Shown: positions 1 through 8,081 of the stretch, piece after piece | How positions within the stretch are numbered: position 1 is the first letter of the stretch | How the letters are laid out: each line of letters begins with the position of its first letter | NCBI RefSeq assembly: GCF_014397025.1 | Contig: NZ_JACJUO010000002.1 | Span: 1,043,501-1,107,500, forward strand | DNA from: Ochrobactrum sp. Marseille-Q0166 | GTDB taxonomy: Bacteria > Pseudomonadota > Alphaproteobacteria > Rhizobiales > Rhizobiaceae | Direction of reading: 5' to 3' | DNA: 64,000 nucleotides | Notes under the pieces: model-generated | Told to the model about the DNA's origin: nothing | Database searches by the model: none | The model's input: only the letters and a program-made list of their open reading frames with translations | Program-made: the position numbers and the translations under genes

Positions 1-176
1 CATTCCCGTCACAGATTGATTTCATGCGTGGCGTGGCTGATCAGGCGCGCGCCATTGAAACCGGTAAGACGGCTTTTTTCTCCGGTGCGGTGGCCTTGCA
101 CATCACCGAAGTAGCGCTCGCACTCAACAATGCCGGTGAAAATGCAGCGCCTTATAAGGTGCAGAGCAGCTTCTAA
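1..176 (+). CDS. Gfo/Idh/MocA-family oxidoreductase, C-terminal fragment
   Basis: The last 57 codons of a gene that starts before the window; the reading frame is open from base 3 and ends at TAA 174-176. The encoded end contains the pattern DFMRGVADQARAIETGK followed by ALHITEVALALNNAG, which is the usual C-terminal helix pair of NAD(P)-dependent Gfo/Idh/MocA sugar or inositol dehydrogenases. The NAD-binding half lies outside, so substrate and start cannot be judged. It runs convergently into the next oxidoreductase gene and the two stops overlap by 4 bp, so the two paralogous families end tail to tail. Confidence 0.7.
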   Translation, partial: FPSQIDFMRGVADQARAIETGKTAFFSGAVALHITEVALALNNAGENAAPYKVQSSF

Positions 177-1228
177 TCCGGTTGCTTTGCAAGCACAGTG
201 CTGACGATGTTTGCCACCGCTGCGCTGTGCTCAAGTGGCATGATCGGGCTTGAAATCTCGCCGCGTGTCACGGCATCGCGCACGGCTTGCGCCTGAAACT
301 GCAATCCGTTTCCAGCAAAAGCATGGTGTTCAACCGTTCTGCCCGGCAAAGGCAGGCGGTTCAGAACCTTGCCAATCAACCCACCCGGTCCTTTCGGACC
401 AAGGGCTGAATTTAGCACATTGTTGGAAAAAATCGTCAGACGCTGTGCTTTGAGAAATGGCGCATGGATTAGGATGGCACCGTCTGTGCCTTCAATCAGC
501 ATCTGGTTTTGACCATCCCGATCAAAGCCGCATGAGAGCTCAGCTTTGGCATTCGCATATGTCAGCATAAATTCCGTGCGCATATCGACGCCGCTTTTGG
601 CCTTTTTCCAGCGCCCGCTGACACTCTCGGGCAGGCCCAGAAAGCTGAGCGTAAGCGAAACCGGATAGACACCGAGATCGAAGGCCGCTCCGCCGCCAAG
701 TGCCGGATTGAAGAACCGGCTTTCCGGATTTTCTGCTCGGAAATAGGAAAGGTCTGCTTCGATGCGCTTGATCGTTCCGATGCGCCCGGCTTTGATATGC
801 TCACGGGTGGCATGGATCGCCGGCAGAAAGCGACTCCACATAGCTTCCATGGCAAAGACATTATGTGCCCTGATTGCGGATGTGATCTCGTTTGCACCCT
901 CTGCATCAAGTGTCAGCGGCTTTTCCGTGAGGCACGCTTTGCCTGCGGCGATTGCCTGTAATGTCTGCGGAACATGCATGGCATTGGGCGTTGCAATATA
1001 AACGGCGTCGATATCAGCGCTATTCAAGAATGCTGCGGCATCATCAAAAGCCTTGTCTGCACCGATGCGGCTTTTGAAATCCTCTGCACTCTGCATTGAG
1101 CGCGAACAAACAGCACTCACGCGCATATCACTGCTTGCCTGAATATCGGCTGCAAAGGCGCTGGCAATCGTGCCTGTGCCCCAGATGCCCCAGCGAAAAT
1201 CCTTGCTGTCGCGCTGCTTACTCGTCAT
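173..1228 (-). CDS. Gfo/Idh/MocA-family oxidoreductase
   Basis: A 351-residue NAD(P)-dependent oxidoreductase. An N-terminal Rossmann fold carries the dinucleotide motif GTGTIA (residues 17-22), and the family motif EKPLT (about 102-106) supplies the conserved lysine near the nicotinamide. The C-terminal alpha/beta domain (about 125-330) is the substrate domain. Length is normal for the family and there is no signal peptide, so it is cytoplasmic. The family oxidises or reduces sugars, inositols and trans-dihydrodiols; the sequence alone does not tell which. The gene stands alone: upstream is a divergent MOSC gene 120 bp away and downstream a convergent relative. Function beyond family level is not inferred. 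Confidence 0.85.
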   Translation of the reverse strand: MTSKQRDSKDFRWGIWGTGTIASAFAADIQASSDMRVSAVCSRSMQSAEDFKSRIGADKAFDDAAAFLNSADIDAVYIATPNAMHVPQTLQAIAAGKACLTEKPLTLDAEGANEITSAIRAHNVFAMEAMWSRFLPAIHATREHIKAGRIGTIKRIEADLSYFRAENPESRFFNPALGGGAAFDLGVYPVSLTLSFLGLPESVSGRWKKAKSGVDMRTEFMLTYANAKAELSCGFDRDGQNQMLIEGTDGAILIHAPFLKAQRLTIFSNNVLNSALGPKGPGGLIGKVLNRLPLPGRTVEHHAFAGNGLQFQAQAVRDAVTRGEISSPIMPLEHSAAVANIVSTVLAKQPD

Positions 1229-1348
1229 GATTTTACCGCCAACCCCTTCGCGAAACCCTTGTCATTCATCTGTTGTATATCGCATGATATGCGCGATTAC
1301 GACCGGCTTTGCCTGCCGGGTGTCTCTTCATGTGATCAAGGTAAAAAC

Positions 1349-1891
1349 ATGGGTGGAATTGTTGTAGCCGTTGCACGCGATGCGAAGCATCACTTCTCGA
1401 AGCAGCTCGTTTCAGAGATAACCATTGTCGCGGGAGAGGGGGTTGAAGGCGATGCGCACAAGGGTGTGACCGTCAAACATCGGTCGCGTGTGAGAGCAGA
1501 TCCCACGCAACCCAATCTGCGTCAGGTCCACCTCATTCAGGCAGAGCTTTTTGATGAGTTGACCCAGAAGGGTTTTGACGTTGCGCCCGCGCAGCTGGGT
1601 GAAAACATTACCACACGCGGAATTGATCTGCTCGCACTGCCCAAATCGACAATCCTCAAGATTGGTCCCGAGGTTGTTCTCCAAATCACGGGCTTGCGCA
1701 ATCCTTGTTCGCAGATTGAGAAATTCGAAAAAGGGTTGTTAAACGCCGTGCTCGATAAAACGAAGAATGGTGAACTTGTGCTCAAGGCAGGCATCATGTC
1801 GATCGTTCTTGCGGGTGGAAATGTACAAGCCGGTGATAATATCGAGATTGAACTGCCGCCGCTGCCACATGAGAAACTCCAGCGTGTCTGA
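1349..1891 (+). CDS. MOSC-domain protein
   Basis: A 180-residue single-domain MOSC protein (the sulfur-carrier fold of the C-terminus of molybdenum cofactor sulfurase). Visible hallmarks are GVEGDAH near residue 35 and the motif GLRNPCSQI near 110 with the conserved cysteine thought to carry the persulfide or bind molybdopterin. An upstream in-frame start near 1259 would add 30 residues with no domain match. ATG 1349 is preferred because it follows an AAGG-like site and the domain begins directly after it. Standalone MOSC proteins are predicted to handle sulfur for metal-sulfur centres or to reduce N-hydroxylated compounds with partners. No molybdenum genes are adjacent. Confidence 0.8.
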   Translation: MGGIVVAVARDAKHHFSKQLVSEITIVAGEGVEGDAHKGVTVKHRSRVRADPTQPNLRQVHLIQAELFDELTQKGFDVAPAQLGENITTRGIDLLALPKSTILKIGPEVVLQITGLRNPCSQIEKFEKGLLNAVLDKTKNGELVLKAGIMSIVLAGGNVQAGDNIEIELPPLPHEKLQRV

Positions 1892-2085
1892 GCATTTAAA
1901 TCGGTTAGTATTTTAGAAAAAGGCCTATCAAATTTGCGTCATATGCCCTAGATCATCCAACAATAGGATACAGACTGGCTCTGCTGGCGCTAGATAATGC
2001 GACAGCAGCAGCTAAGACAGTCCAGTCTGTCGGCTCTCTATTTCTGTATGACAAGCCAGTTGGCTTTGGTTCAAAAGGGCAAAAA

Positions 2086-3498
2086 ATGGAAAAAGCAGAT
2101 ATCGGAATGGTCGGACTCGGCGTCATGGGTTCGAACCTTGCGCTGAACATCGCCGAGAAGGGCTACACTGTAGCCGTGTATGACCGCGACGAGCCTGTTC
2201 TGAACGCATTCATCGAAAAAGCTGGCGCGCTGCGTGACAAGATCATCCCTTGCGCCACTTTTGAAGAACTGGCTGACAATATCCGCAAGCCACGCCCAAT
2301 CATCTTTCTGATCAAGGCTGGCGCACCCGTTGACGCTGAAACCACGCGCCTCAAGGCCTATCTTGAGCAGGGTGATATCATGATCGATGCCGGTAATTCC
2401 GATTACCGCGACACGATGCGTCGTCTCAAGGCACTTGGTCCGAACGATCCAACTTTCGTCGGCATGGGTGTATCGGGTGGCGCAGAAGGTGCACGGCATG
2501 GTCCGTCGATGATGGTTGGCGGCACGCAGGAAGCCTATGATCGCATCGCTCCAATACTTCTGGCTGCTGCCGCAAAATATAAGGGCGAGCCTTGCTGTGC
2601 GCTGGTCGGTCCGGATGGTGCAGGCCATTTCGTAAAGACCATTCACAATGGCATCGAATATGCCGACATGCAGATGATTGCCGAGATTTACGGCATCCTG
2701 CGCGATGGCCTCGGCCTGTCTGCACCTGCAATCGGTGATGTGTTCGAGAAGTGGAATACGGGTCCACTTAACTCCTACCTAATTGAAATTACTGCAAAAG
2801 TTCTGAAGGCTATTGATCCTGAAACCGGCAAGGCGATGGTCGATGTGATCCTTGACGAAGCTGGTCAGAAGGGTACTGGCCGCTGGTCGGCGATTGAAGC
2901 ACAGATGCTGGGCGTTCCGGCAACCGGCATTGAAGCGGCTGTTGCTGCGCGTTCGATTTCGTCGCTGAAAGCAGAACGTCTGGCTGCGGAAAAGGCTTAC
3001 AAGCCTGCGCCGCGCAAGCTTGATGTTGCTGATCAGGCTCAGTTCCTTGCAGATCTTGAGCAGGGTTTGTTGGCTGGTAAGATTGCAGCCTATGCACAGG
3101 GTTTCGCGGTTATGGCCGCAGCGTCCAAAGAGCATGGCTGGAACATTCCGCTTGCAACCACCGCCCGTATCTGGCGCGAAGGCTGCATCATCCGTTCGCT
3201 GTTCCTCGATGACATTGCGCAGGCTTTTGAAGGTCAGGAAATCGAGAATCTTCTCTTGGTTCCAGCATTCGTTGAACGTATGGGCAAGGCATCGAAGGGG
3301 CTTCGCAAGATCGTTGCACAGGCTGCATTAGCGGGTCTGCCGCTTCCGGCGCTTGGCTCGGCATTGAGCTACTTCGACAGCTTTACGCAGTCGCAGGGTA
3401 CGGCCAACGTCATTCAGGGCCAGCGCGACTTCTTCGGTTCGCACGGCTTCAAGCGTGTGGACAAGGATGGTGATTTCCACGGCCCTTGGGGTAATTAA
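2086..3498 (+). CDS. gnd: 6-phosphogluconate dehydrogenase, decarboxylating
   Basis: A 470-residue enzyme of full family length that converts 6-phosphogluconate to ribulose 5-phosphate, CO2 and NADPH in the oxidative pentose phosphate pathway. The N-terminal NADP motif GLGVMG is at residues 10-15. The signature GPDGAGHFVKTIHNGIEY (about 175-192) includes the catalytic lysine K184, N188 and E191. The C-terminal helical dimerisation domain ends with a GxH-type tail. The 194-bp upstream gap contains a small palindrome (AAGCCA-GT-TGGCTT, 2053-2066) just before the start. A strong bidirectional terminator follows. It is monocistronic and not linked to zwf or edd here. Confidence 0.97.
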   Translation: MEKADIGMVGLGVMGSNLALNIAEKGYTVAVYDRDEPVLNAFIEKAGALRDKIIPCATFEELADNIRKPRPIIFLIKAGAPVDAETTRLKAYLEQGDIMIDAGNSDYRDTMRRLKALGPNDPTFVGMGVSGGAEGARHGPSMMVGGTQEAYDRIAPILLAAAAKYKGEPCCALVGPDGAGHFVKTIHNGIEYADMQMIAEIYGILRDGLGLSAPAIGDVFEKWNTGPLNSYLIEITAKVLKAIDPETGKAMVDVILDEAGQKGTGRWSAIEAQMLGVPATGIEAAVAARSISSLKAERLAAEKAYKPAPRKLDVADQAQFLADLEQGLLAGKIAAYAQGFAVMAAASKEHGWNIPLATTARIWREGCIIRSLFLDDIAQAFEGQEIENLLLVPAFVERMGKASKGLRKIVAQAALAGLPLPALGSALSYFDSFTQSQGTANVIQGQRDFFGSHGFKRVDKDGDFHGPWGN

Positions 3499-3576
3499 GA
3501 GCCTGAAGTTATGGTCCTGAGCGAGGATAATCACAAAAGGGCCATAATCTCAACATGACTTAAACACAGGATTCAC

Positions 3577-3606
3577 AAAAAAGCCGCCAGTTTTGGCGGC
3601 TTTTTC
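3577..3606. terminator. Bidirectional Rho-independent terminator
   Basis: Stem GCCGCC/GGCGGC with flanking A-run on the left and T-run on the right, lying between the convergent gnd and ABC ATPase genes. It reads as an intrinsic terminator on both strands. Confidence 0.9.
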
Positions 3607-3620
3607 GTTTGTTTTTGGTC

Positions 3621-4682
3621 TTAATCGGCCAAAACGAGCAGATCATGCGATGCAAAATGCACCGTCACTTTGTCCCCGCGCTGAGGCGGTGTGAGTGCCG
3701 GATCGTTGAACGTGTCGAATGATAACTGGTTCTTGCCAAGCGCCACGCGCGTGCGAATGACGGAGCCGAGGAAGTGCACATCCTCAATGGTGGCTTCAAG
3801 TGAAGTGTCGTGGCTCTTGCGCGCTTCCATACTGACCGCTTCCGGGCGCAGCGCCAATGTAACCGCTTTGCCCTTTTCGTGATGGCCAAGTTCTTCATTC
3901 ACCTTGATCACGCGGCCATCGAGTTCAATGCTGTTCTGTCCCGGTTCGGCGACCGATGCTTCAAGCATGTTGAGCGTTCCAACGAAGGAAGCGACGAAGC
4001 GCGATGCAGGGCGGTTATAAATGTCGAAAGGCGTACCGATCTGGTCAGCCTTTCCTTCATGCATAACAACGATGCGATCAGAGATCGACAGTGCTTCTTC
4101 CTGATCATGGGTCACGAAAACCGTGGTGATGCCAAGCTTCTGCTGGATTGCCCGGATTTCCTGACGCAGCGAGATACGGATTTTCGCATCAAGTGCTGAC
4201 AGCGGTTCGTCGAGCAAAAGAACTTGCGGCTTGGTTGCAAGCGCGCGCGCCAGTGCCACACGCTGCTGCTGGCCGCCGGACATCTGATAAGGATAACGGT
4301 CTGCTAGATGTTCAAGCCGGATCAGACCGAGCATTTCCTTGACGGTTGCGTCGATTTCCGCTTTTGACTTACCCGAAACGCGCAGACCAAAGGCTACGTT
4401 TTGCGCAACAGTCATGTTGGGAAACAGTGCATAGGCCTGAAACACCATACCGATATTGCGCTGGTTCGGCTTGAGATCAACCACATCCTTGCCGTCAATT
4501 TCGATTGCACCCTGATCGGCACTTTCAAAACCTGCAATCATGCGCAGCACGGTTGTCTTGCCGCAGCCTGACGGGCCGAGGAAGGAAACGAATTCACCTT
4601 TTTCGACAGCAAGGTTGAAATCGTGGACGACGGTATTGGCGCCGAAGCTTTTTTTCAGGTGCTTGAGATTAAGAAAAGCCAT
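3621..4682 (-). CDS. ABC transporter ATP-binding protein (FbpC/PotA type)
   Basis: A 353-residue ATPase that powers the importer encoded by the next three genes. Walker A GPSGCGKT is at 36-43, the Q-loop near 82, the signature MSGGQQQ at about 134-140, Walker B LLLDEP at 155-160 and the H-loop VTHDQ near 192. About 120 C-terminal residues form a TOBE-type regulatory domain, typical for the CUT1-like/iron/polyamine branch. It is the last gene of a binding protein-permease-permease-ATPase operon, separated from the preceding permease by 5 bp, and ends at a terminator. Iron(III), polyamine and 2-aminoethylphosphonate importers all share this layout, so the substrate stays open. Confidence 0.9.
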   Translation of the reverse strand: MAFLNLKHLKKSFGANTVVHDFNLAVEKGEFVSFLGPSGCGKTTVLRMIAGFESADQGAIEIDGKDVVDLKPNQRNIGMVFQAYALFPNMTVAQNVAFGLRVSGKSKAEIDATVKEMLGLIRLEHLADRYPYQMSGGQQQRVALARALATKPQVLLLDEPLSALDAKIRISLRQEIRAIQQKLGITTVFVTHDQEEALSISDRIVVMHEGKADQIGTPFDIYNRPASRFVASFVGTLNMLEASVAEPGQNSIELDGRVIKVNEELGHHEKGKAVTLALRPEAVSMEARKSHDTSLEATIEDVHFLGSVIRTRVALGKNQLSFDTFNDPALTPPQRGDKVTVHFASHDLLVLAD

Positions 4683-4687
4683 GACTG

Positions 4688-5488
4688 TTACCCGGCGTTT
4701 GTCTTGAATTTATTGAGGCGGGAAACGAGCTGCAACATGATGATGCTGAGCCACGTAATACCGAAGGAAATGATCGCCAGCGCGGAAGGTTCATAGGCGC
4801 GGTTGGCGCCAACGAGCTGCAGATAGGGACCAAAAGCGGGACGATTGAGCAGCGAAGCCAGCGTGAATTCGCCAATAACAATGGCGAAAGTGATGAAGGC
4901 ACCGCTCATGACACCTGAGATCACATTCGGAAAAATGACCTTGAACATGATCCGGCCCCAGCCCGCGCCGAGACTCTGGGCTGCTTCGGTGAGCGTGCGT
5001 ACATCAATGGTGCGCATGGCAGTATCAACAGCACGATACATGTAAGGCAGCGACAATGTCATATAGCCAAACATCAGCAGCAGGTCGGTGGCCCGCGTTG
5101 ATGAGGTGAATGGCAGCCATGACGAAGAATTATAGATGCGCAGATAGCCGAACACGATAACGATGGCCGGAATGACCAGCGGCATCAGTGTGATAAACTC
5201 AATCAGCGGGCGCAAATGCGGCAGACGCAGGCGAACCCAATAGGCTGTCGGCACCACGAGTAGCACACCGAAGATGATCGTCAGAATGCCGAGAATGATC
5301 GAATAGCTGAAGGTTGCCTGAAAATTCGGATCGCTGAAAACGACTCTATAGGCATCAAAGGAGTATTCACCGCGACGCATACGAAGCGAAAATTCAAACG
5401 TGCCAATCAGCGGTACGAGGAAGTAGATCGCGCCAATGAAAAAGGCGATCCATGCACCGATTTTCTGGGCGTTAAGGCCTTTTTTCAT
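4688..5488 (-). CDS. ABC transporter permease
   Basis: A 266-residue inner-membrane permease with about six hydrophobic segments and a conserved EAA loop (TEAAQSLGAGWGRIMFKVIFPN, about 185-206) that docks on the ATPase. Although an in-frame GTG lies 9 bases further upstream, ATG 5488 is chosen. It follows AAGGTGG at good spacing and overlaps the stop of the previous gene as ATGA, a translational-coupling arrangement. It forms a heterodimer with the product of the upstream permease gene. The family (BPD_transp_1, PotC/FbpB-C-terminal-half-like) moves small ions or amines. Confidence 0.88.
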   Translation of the reverse strand: MKKGLNAQKIGAWIAFFIGAIYFLVPLIGTFEFSLRMRRGEYSFDAYRVVFSDPNFQATFSYSIILGILTIIFGVLLVVPTAYWVRLRLPHLRPLIEFITLMPLVIPAIVIVFGYLRIYNSSSWLPFTSSTRATDLLLMFGYMTLSLPYMYRAVDTAMRTIDVRTLTEAAQSLGAGWGRIMFKVIFPNVISGVMSGAFITFAIVIGEFTLASLLNRPAFGPYLQLVGANRAYEPSALAIISFGITWLSIIMLQLVSRLNKFKTNAG

Positions 5489-6378
5489 CGTTGCCACCTT
5501 TCGGCACGCATACGCAGCCAGATGTAGATCAGGTTTGAAATGCCGGTAATGACGATCATACCCAGCGCCAGCGCGTAGCCTAGATTCTGGTTATGCAGCA
5601 CATCACCTCTGATCTGTGCATAGAGCAGGATCGGAACGATGTTGAGCGATGAGCCGGTCAGCGCATAGGCGGTGGCAATTGCTCCAAAGGCGTTTGCGAA
5701 CAGAAGCAGCGTCGTACCGAGCAGGCTTGGCCAGAGAATCGGGAAAGCAACCATTCGCCAATATTGCAGGTTGGTTGCACCCAGGATCGAAGAAGCTTCA
5801 CGCCATTCTTTCTTAAGGCCATCGAGAGCAGGGGTCAGAATGAGCACCATCAGTGGAATTTGGAAGAACAGATAGGTGATTGTCAGACCGAAGAAACTCA
5901 ACAGATTGAAGCCGGTCGAATACAAATTGAAGCCGAACCACTCACGCAACAGAATGGTTACGAAGCCGGTACGGCCAAGGGTCGCAAGAAAGGCGAAAGC
6001 CAGCGGAACGCCAGCGAAATTGGATGCAACGCCTGAGAATGTCAGCACCGTTGGGCGCAGCCAGCGCGGAAGATTGCCCAGCACCACGGCCCAGGCCAGA
6101 AAGAAGCCGATCAACGCGCCACCGAGCGCGGATGCAAGGCTCACTTTGATAGAAATCCAGTAGGCGCTGAGAATCTGCGGCTGGAAAAGATCCTGAACGT
6201 TTTTAAGAGTGAAATTGCCGTCCGGATCCTGAAAAGCGCCGACAATAAGATACATCGTCGGCCAAAGAAGGAAAAGTATGGCAAAGAGGAAGAACGGAGC
6301 AACGCCAAGCCACGATAGCGGCAATTGACGCTTTCGCACCTGCTTAAAAGGTACGTCTGTATCGGCTGTTGAACTCAT
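5485..6378 (-). CDS. ABC transporter permease
   Basis: A 297-residue permease with an N-terminal cytoplasmic tail rich in Lys and Arg and about six transmembrane helices. Its EAA loop (REASSILGATNLQYWRMVAFP) is near residue 200. It partners the following permease, with which it overlaps by 4 bp (ATGA). Upstream a 229-bp structured gap separates it from the binding-protein gene, so the permeases are probably translated from a minor read-through or processed transcript. Confidence 0.88.
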   Translation of the reverse strand: MSSTADTDVPFKQVRKRQLPLSWLGVAPFFLFAILFLLWPTMYLIVGAFQDPDGNFTLKNVQDLFQPQILSAYWISIKVSLASALGGALIGFFLAWAVVLGNLPRWLRPTVLTFSGVASNFAGVPLAFAFLATLGRTGFVTILLREWFGFNLYSTGFNLLSFFGLTITYLFFQIPLMVLILTPALDGLKKEWREASSILGATNLQYWRMVAFPILWPSLLGTTLLLFANAFGAIATAYALTGSSLNIVPILLYAQIRGDVLHNQNLGYALALGMIVITGISNLIYIWLRMRAERWQR

Positions 6379-6388
6379 ATGTTCTTTC

Positions 6389-6505
6389 TTAGGGCGCGTT
6401 TTCGATCTTATGGGATCAAATCGGCACTCTATATCCTTTATTTAAAGCATAATCGAATTGATCCTCGTTTCACTCCGGTCGGATTATGCGGCTTAAAGCA
6501 AAATC
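6389..6505. repeat. Structured intergenic region after the binding-protein gene, repeat-like
   Basis: The 229-bp gap 6379-6607 holds no credible ORF. It contains two imperfect inverted repeats, one starting TTAGGGCG and ending ACTCTA (about 6389-6431) and one with arms GCATAATC (6447-6454) and GATTATGC (6482-6489). The layout resembles the short palindromic intergenic elements of Brucellaceae, but similarity to the clearer copies at 12950 and 31269 is weak. Confidence 0.4.
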
Positions 6506-6607
6506 TCGAAAAGACCACAGGACTTCCTGATTAATCGGCGTGAAAGCAAAGACTGTGACGACCATTTCTGGCCGCCACAGATCATAAACAGGGTAAGCTA
6601 AATTGAC

Positions 6608-7711
6608 TTACTGGACGTTTGCACCAACCACGCTGTCCCAGTTCTTGGTGATTTCTTCCTGAGCGGTTTCAATCTGTTCAAGAGTTGGGAAAATCGCTTT
6701 TTCGTAAGATTCTGCTGGTGGCAGCTTGTCGAGCAGTTCCTGTGGAATCTTGCCAGCCTTGGCCATCGCGTTGAAGCGGATCGGGTGGCAGTAACCCTTC
6801 AGATAACCAAGCTGACCATCATCCGAATAAATATGCTCCATCCAGAGCTTTGCAGCATTTGGATGCGGTGCATAGGCACTGATTGCCTGTACATAAACGC
6901 CAGCAACGACGCCAGTCTTCGGGATCACAGTTTCGATTTCCGGATTGCCTTTGAGCGTATCACGGTCTGCGAGTGCATTGTAATCCCAGCGAATGACGAT
7001 TGGGGTTGAACCCTGCGCCAGAGAAGCTGCTTTACCGATCACTGGAACGAAGTTGCCAGCGGCATTGAGTTCCTTGAAGAATTCAAGGCCTTTCTTGCCG
7101 GCTTCAGCGCCTGGTTCAGCGCCGCGTGCGATGCCTGCAGCGTGAACGCCGAGGATTGCCTGTGCGGAAACACGTGGATCACCGGCCAGTGCGACAGAGT
7201 TTGCGTAATCGCTTTTGAGCAGGTCTTCCCAATCCTGTGGGACGTCCTTAACGATGTCCTTGTTCACTTCGAAACCAAGAACGCCGTAATAGTCGCCATA
7301 CCAGTAACCTTCAGGGTCCTTGGCACTATCAGGGATTTCGTCCCAGGTCGCGACCTTGTAAGGCTGAATCAGGCCGTCTTTCTTGGCAGTTGTGCCAAAA
7401 GCAAAGCCAACATCGATGACGTCAGGAGCCTGCGGGCCCTTGTTATCCTTGTTTGCCTTGATGGCCTCGATCTCGTCGCCCGAACCGGCATCAGGGTTCA
7501 GCTCGTTAACCTTGAGGCCATACTTGTCTTTGAAGCTCTTGATGATGTCGCCATAGCCGCACCAGTCATGTGGCAGCGCGATTGTGGTCAGTTCGCCTTC
7601 AGCCTTCGCAGCGGCGATGAGTTCAGCTGATGGTTCAGCGGCAGCGATCGAAACCCCACCGACAGCGATTGCCGTCGAAAGCGACAGCAGACGCGCAGTA
7701 AATGCAAGCAT
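6608..7711 (-). CDS. ABC transporter substrate-binding protein (family 1 type)
   Basis: A 367-residue periplasmic binding protein with a 25-residue Sec signal peptide ending in AAA-E. The mature part has the two-lobe layout of the AfuA/PotD-like families, with VIDVGFAFGT near residue 100 and IVIRWDYNAL near 245. It is the first gene of the operon 7711 to 3621 and has a strong GGGGAG ribosome site before ATG 7711. Fe3+, polyamines, thiamine or aminoethylphosphonate are all possible ligands. The tyrosine pair that binds ferric iron in FbpA is not obvious, which argues mildly against a simple iron role. Confidence 0.85.
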   Translation of the reverse strand: MLAFTARLLSLSTAIAVGGVSIAAAEPSAELIAAAKAEGELTTIALPHDWCGYGDIIKSFKDKYGLKVNELNPDAGSGDEIEAIKANKDNKGPQAPDVIDVGFAFGTTAKKDGLIQPYKVATWDEIPDSAKDPEGYWYGDYYGVLGFEVNKDIVKDVPQDWEDLLKSDYANSVALAGDPRVSAQAILGVHAAGIARGAEPGAEAGKKGLEFFKELNAAGNFVPVIGKAASLAQGSTPIVIRWDYNALADRDTLKGNPEIETVIPKTGVVAGVYVQAISAYAPHPNAAKLWMEHIYSDDGQLGYLKGYCHPIRFNAMAKAGKIPQELLDKLPPAESYEKAIFPTLEQIETAQEEITKNWDSVVGANVQ

Positions 7712-8081
7712 GTTAAACTCCCCTGTTAAGTCGGGCGAACGCTCCCGGTCGATTCCAGTGTTCGCGCACTCCCGATAGCCGTCCTAGATGACGGTTGGAT
7801 GACAGTTTGTTGTTTGTCACAAATTATCAACGACGGAAAGTGAAACACGTTTTCAGAGACTTAGCAATTGACCCTAACAGATGAACTGCATTTTTATGAC
7901 AATTAATATGACAAAGGTTTCGTCACTGTCATAATTTAAAAAGACGCTTTTCTCATAACGACAGGAGTTTGCCTGCGCGCGGCATTGCCGGCACAGATTG
8001 GTTTCGAATGAAAATATTTGAAGAATTATCGAAGCGAAGCCGGTTTCGTATGAAACCGTGCCTTATGTCATAAAATGGCTT
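7712..8081. promoter_or_regulatory. 370-bp intergenic region with promoter of the importer operon
   Basis: No gene is visible. The region must hold the promoter of the minus-strand importer operon (start 7711) and the end of the efflux operon (stop 8082). Two structures stand out. One is an inverted pair TTATGACA (7894-7901) and TGTCATAA (7927-7934), a candidate regulator site. The other is a short hairpin CGGTTTC-GTAT-GAAACCG (8041-8058) downstream of the efflux gene that lacks a T-run and so is not a clear terminator. Confidence 0.45.

Noticed and set aside
2053..2066. Palindrome AAGCCA-GT-TGGCTT before gnd as a riboswitch or operator
   Set aside because: It is too short, no regulator is adjacent and no riboswitch class fits.
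2071..2646. A 191-codon open frame opposite gnd
   Set aside because: It is a shadow of a highly conserved gene, with no signal for translation.
8041..8058. CGGTTTC-GTAT-GAAACCG as terminator of the efflux operon
   Set aside because: The stem is only 7 bp and no T-run follows on the minus strand, so it is mentioned only as a hairpin.
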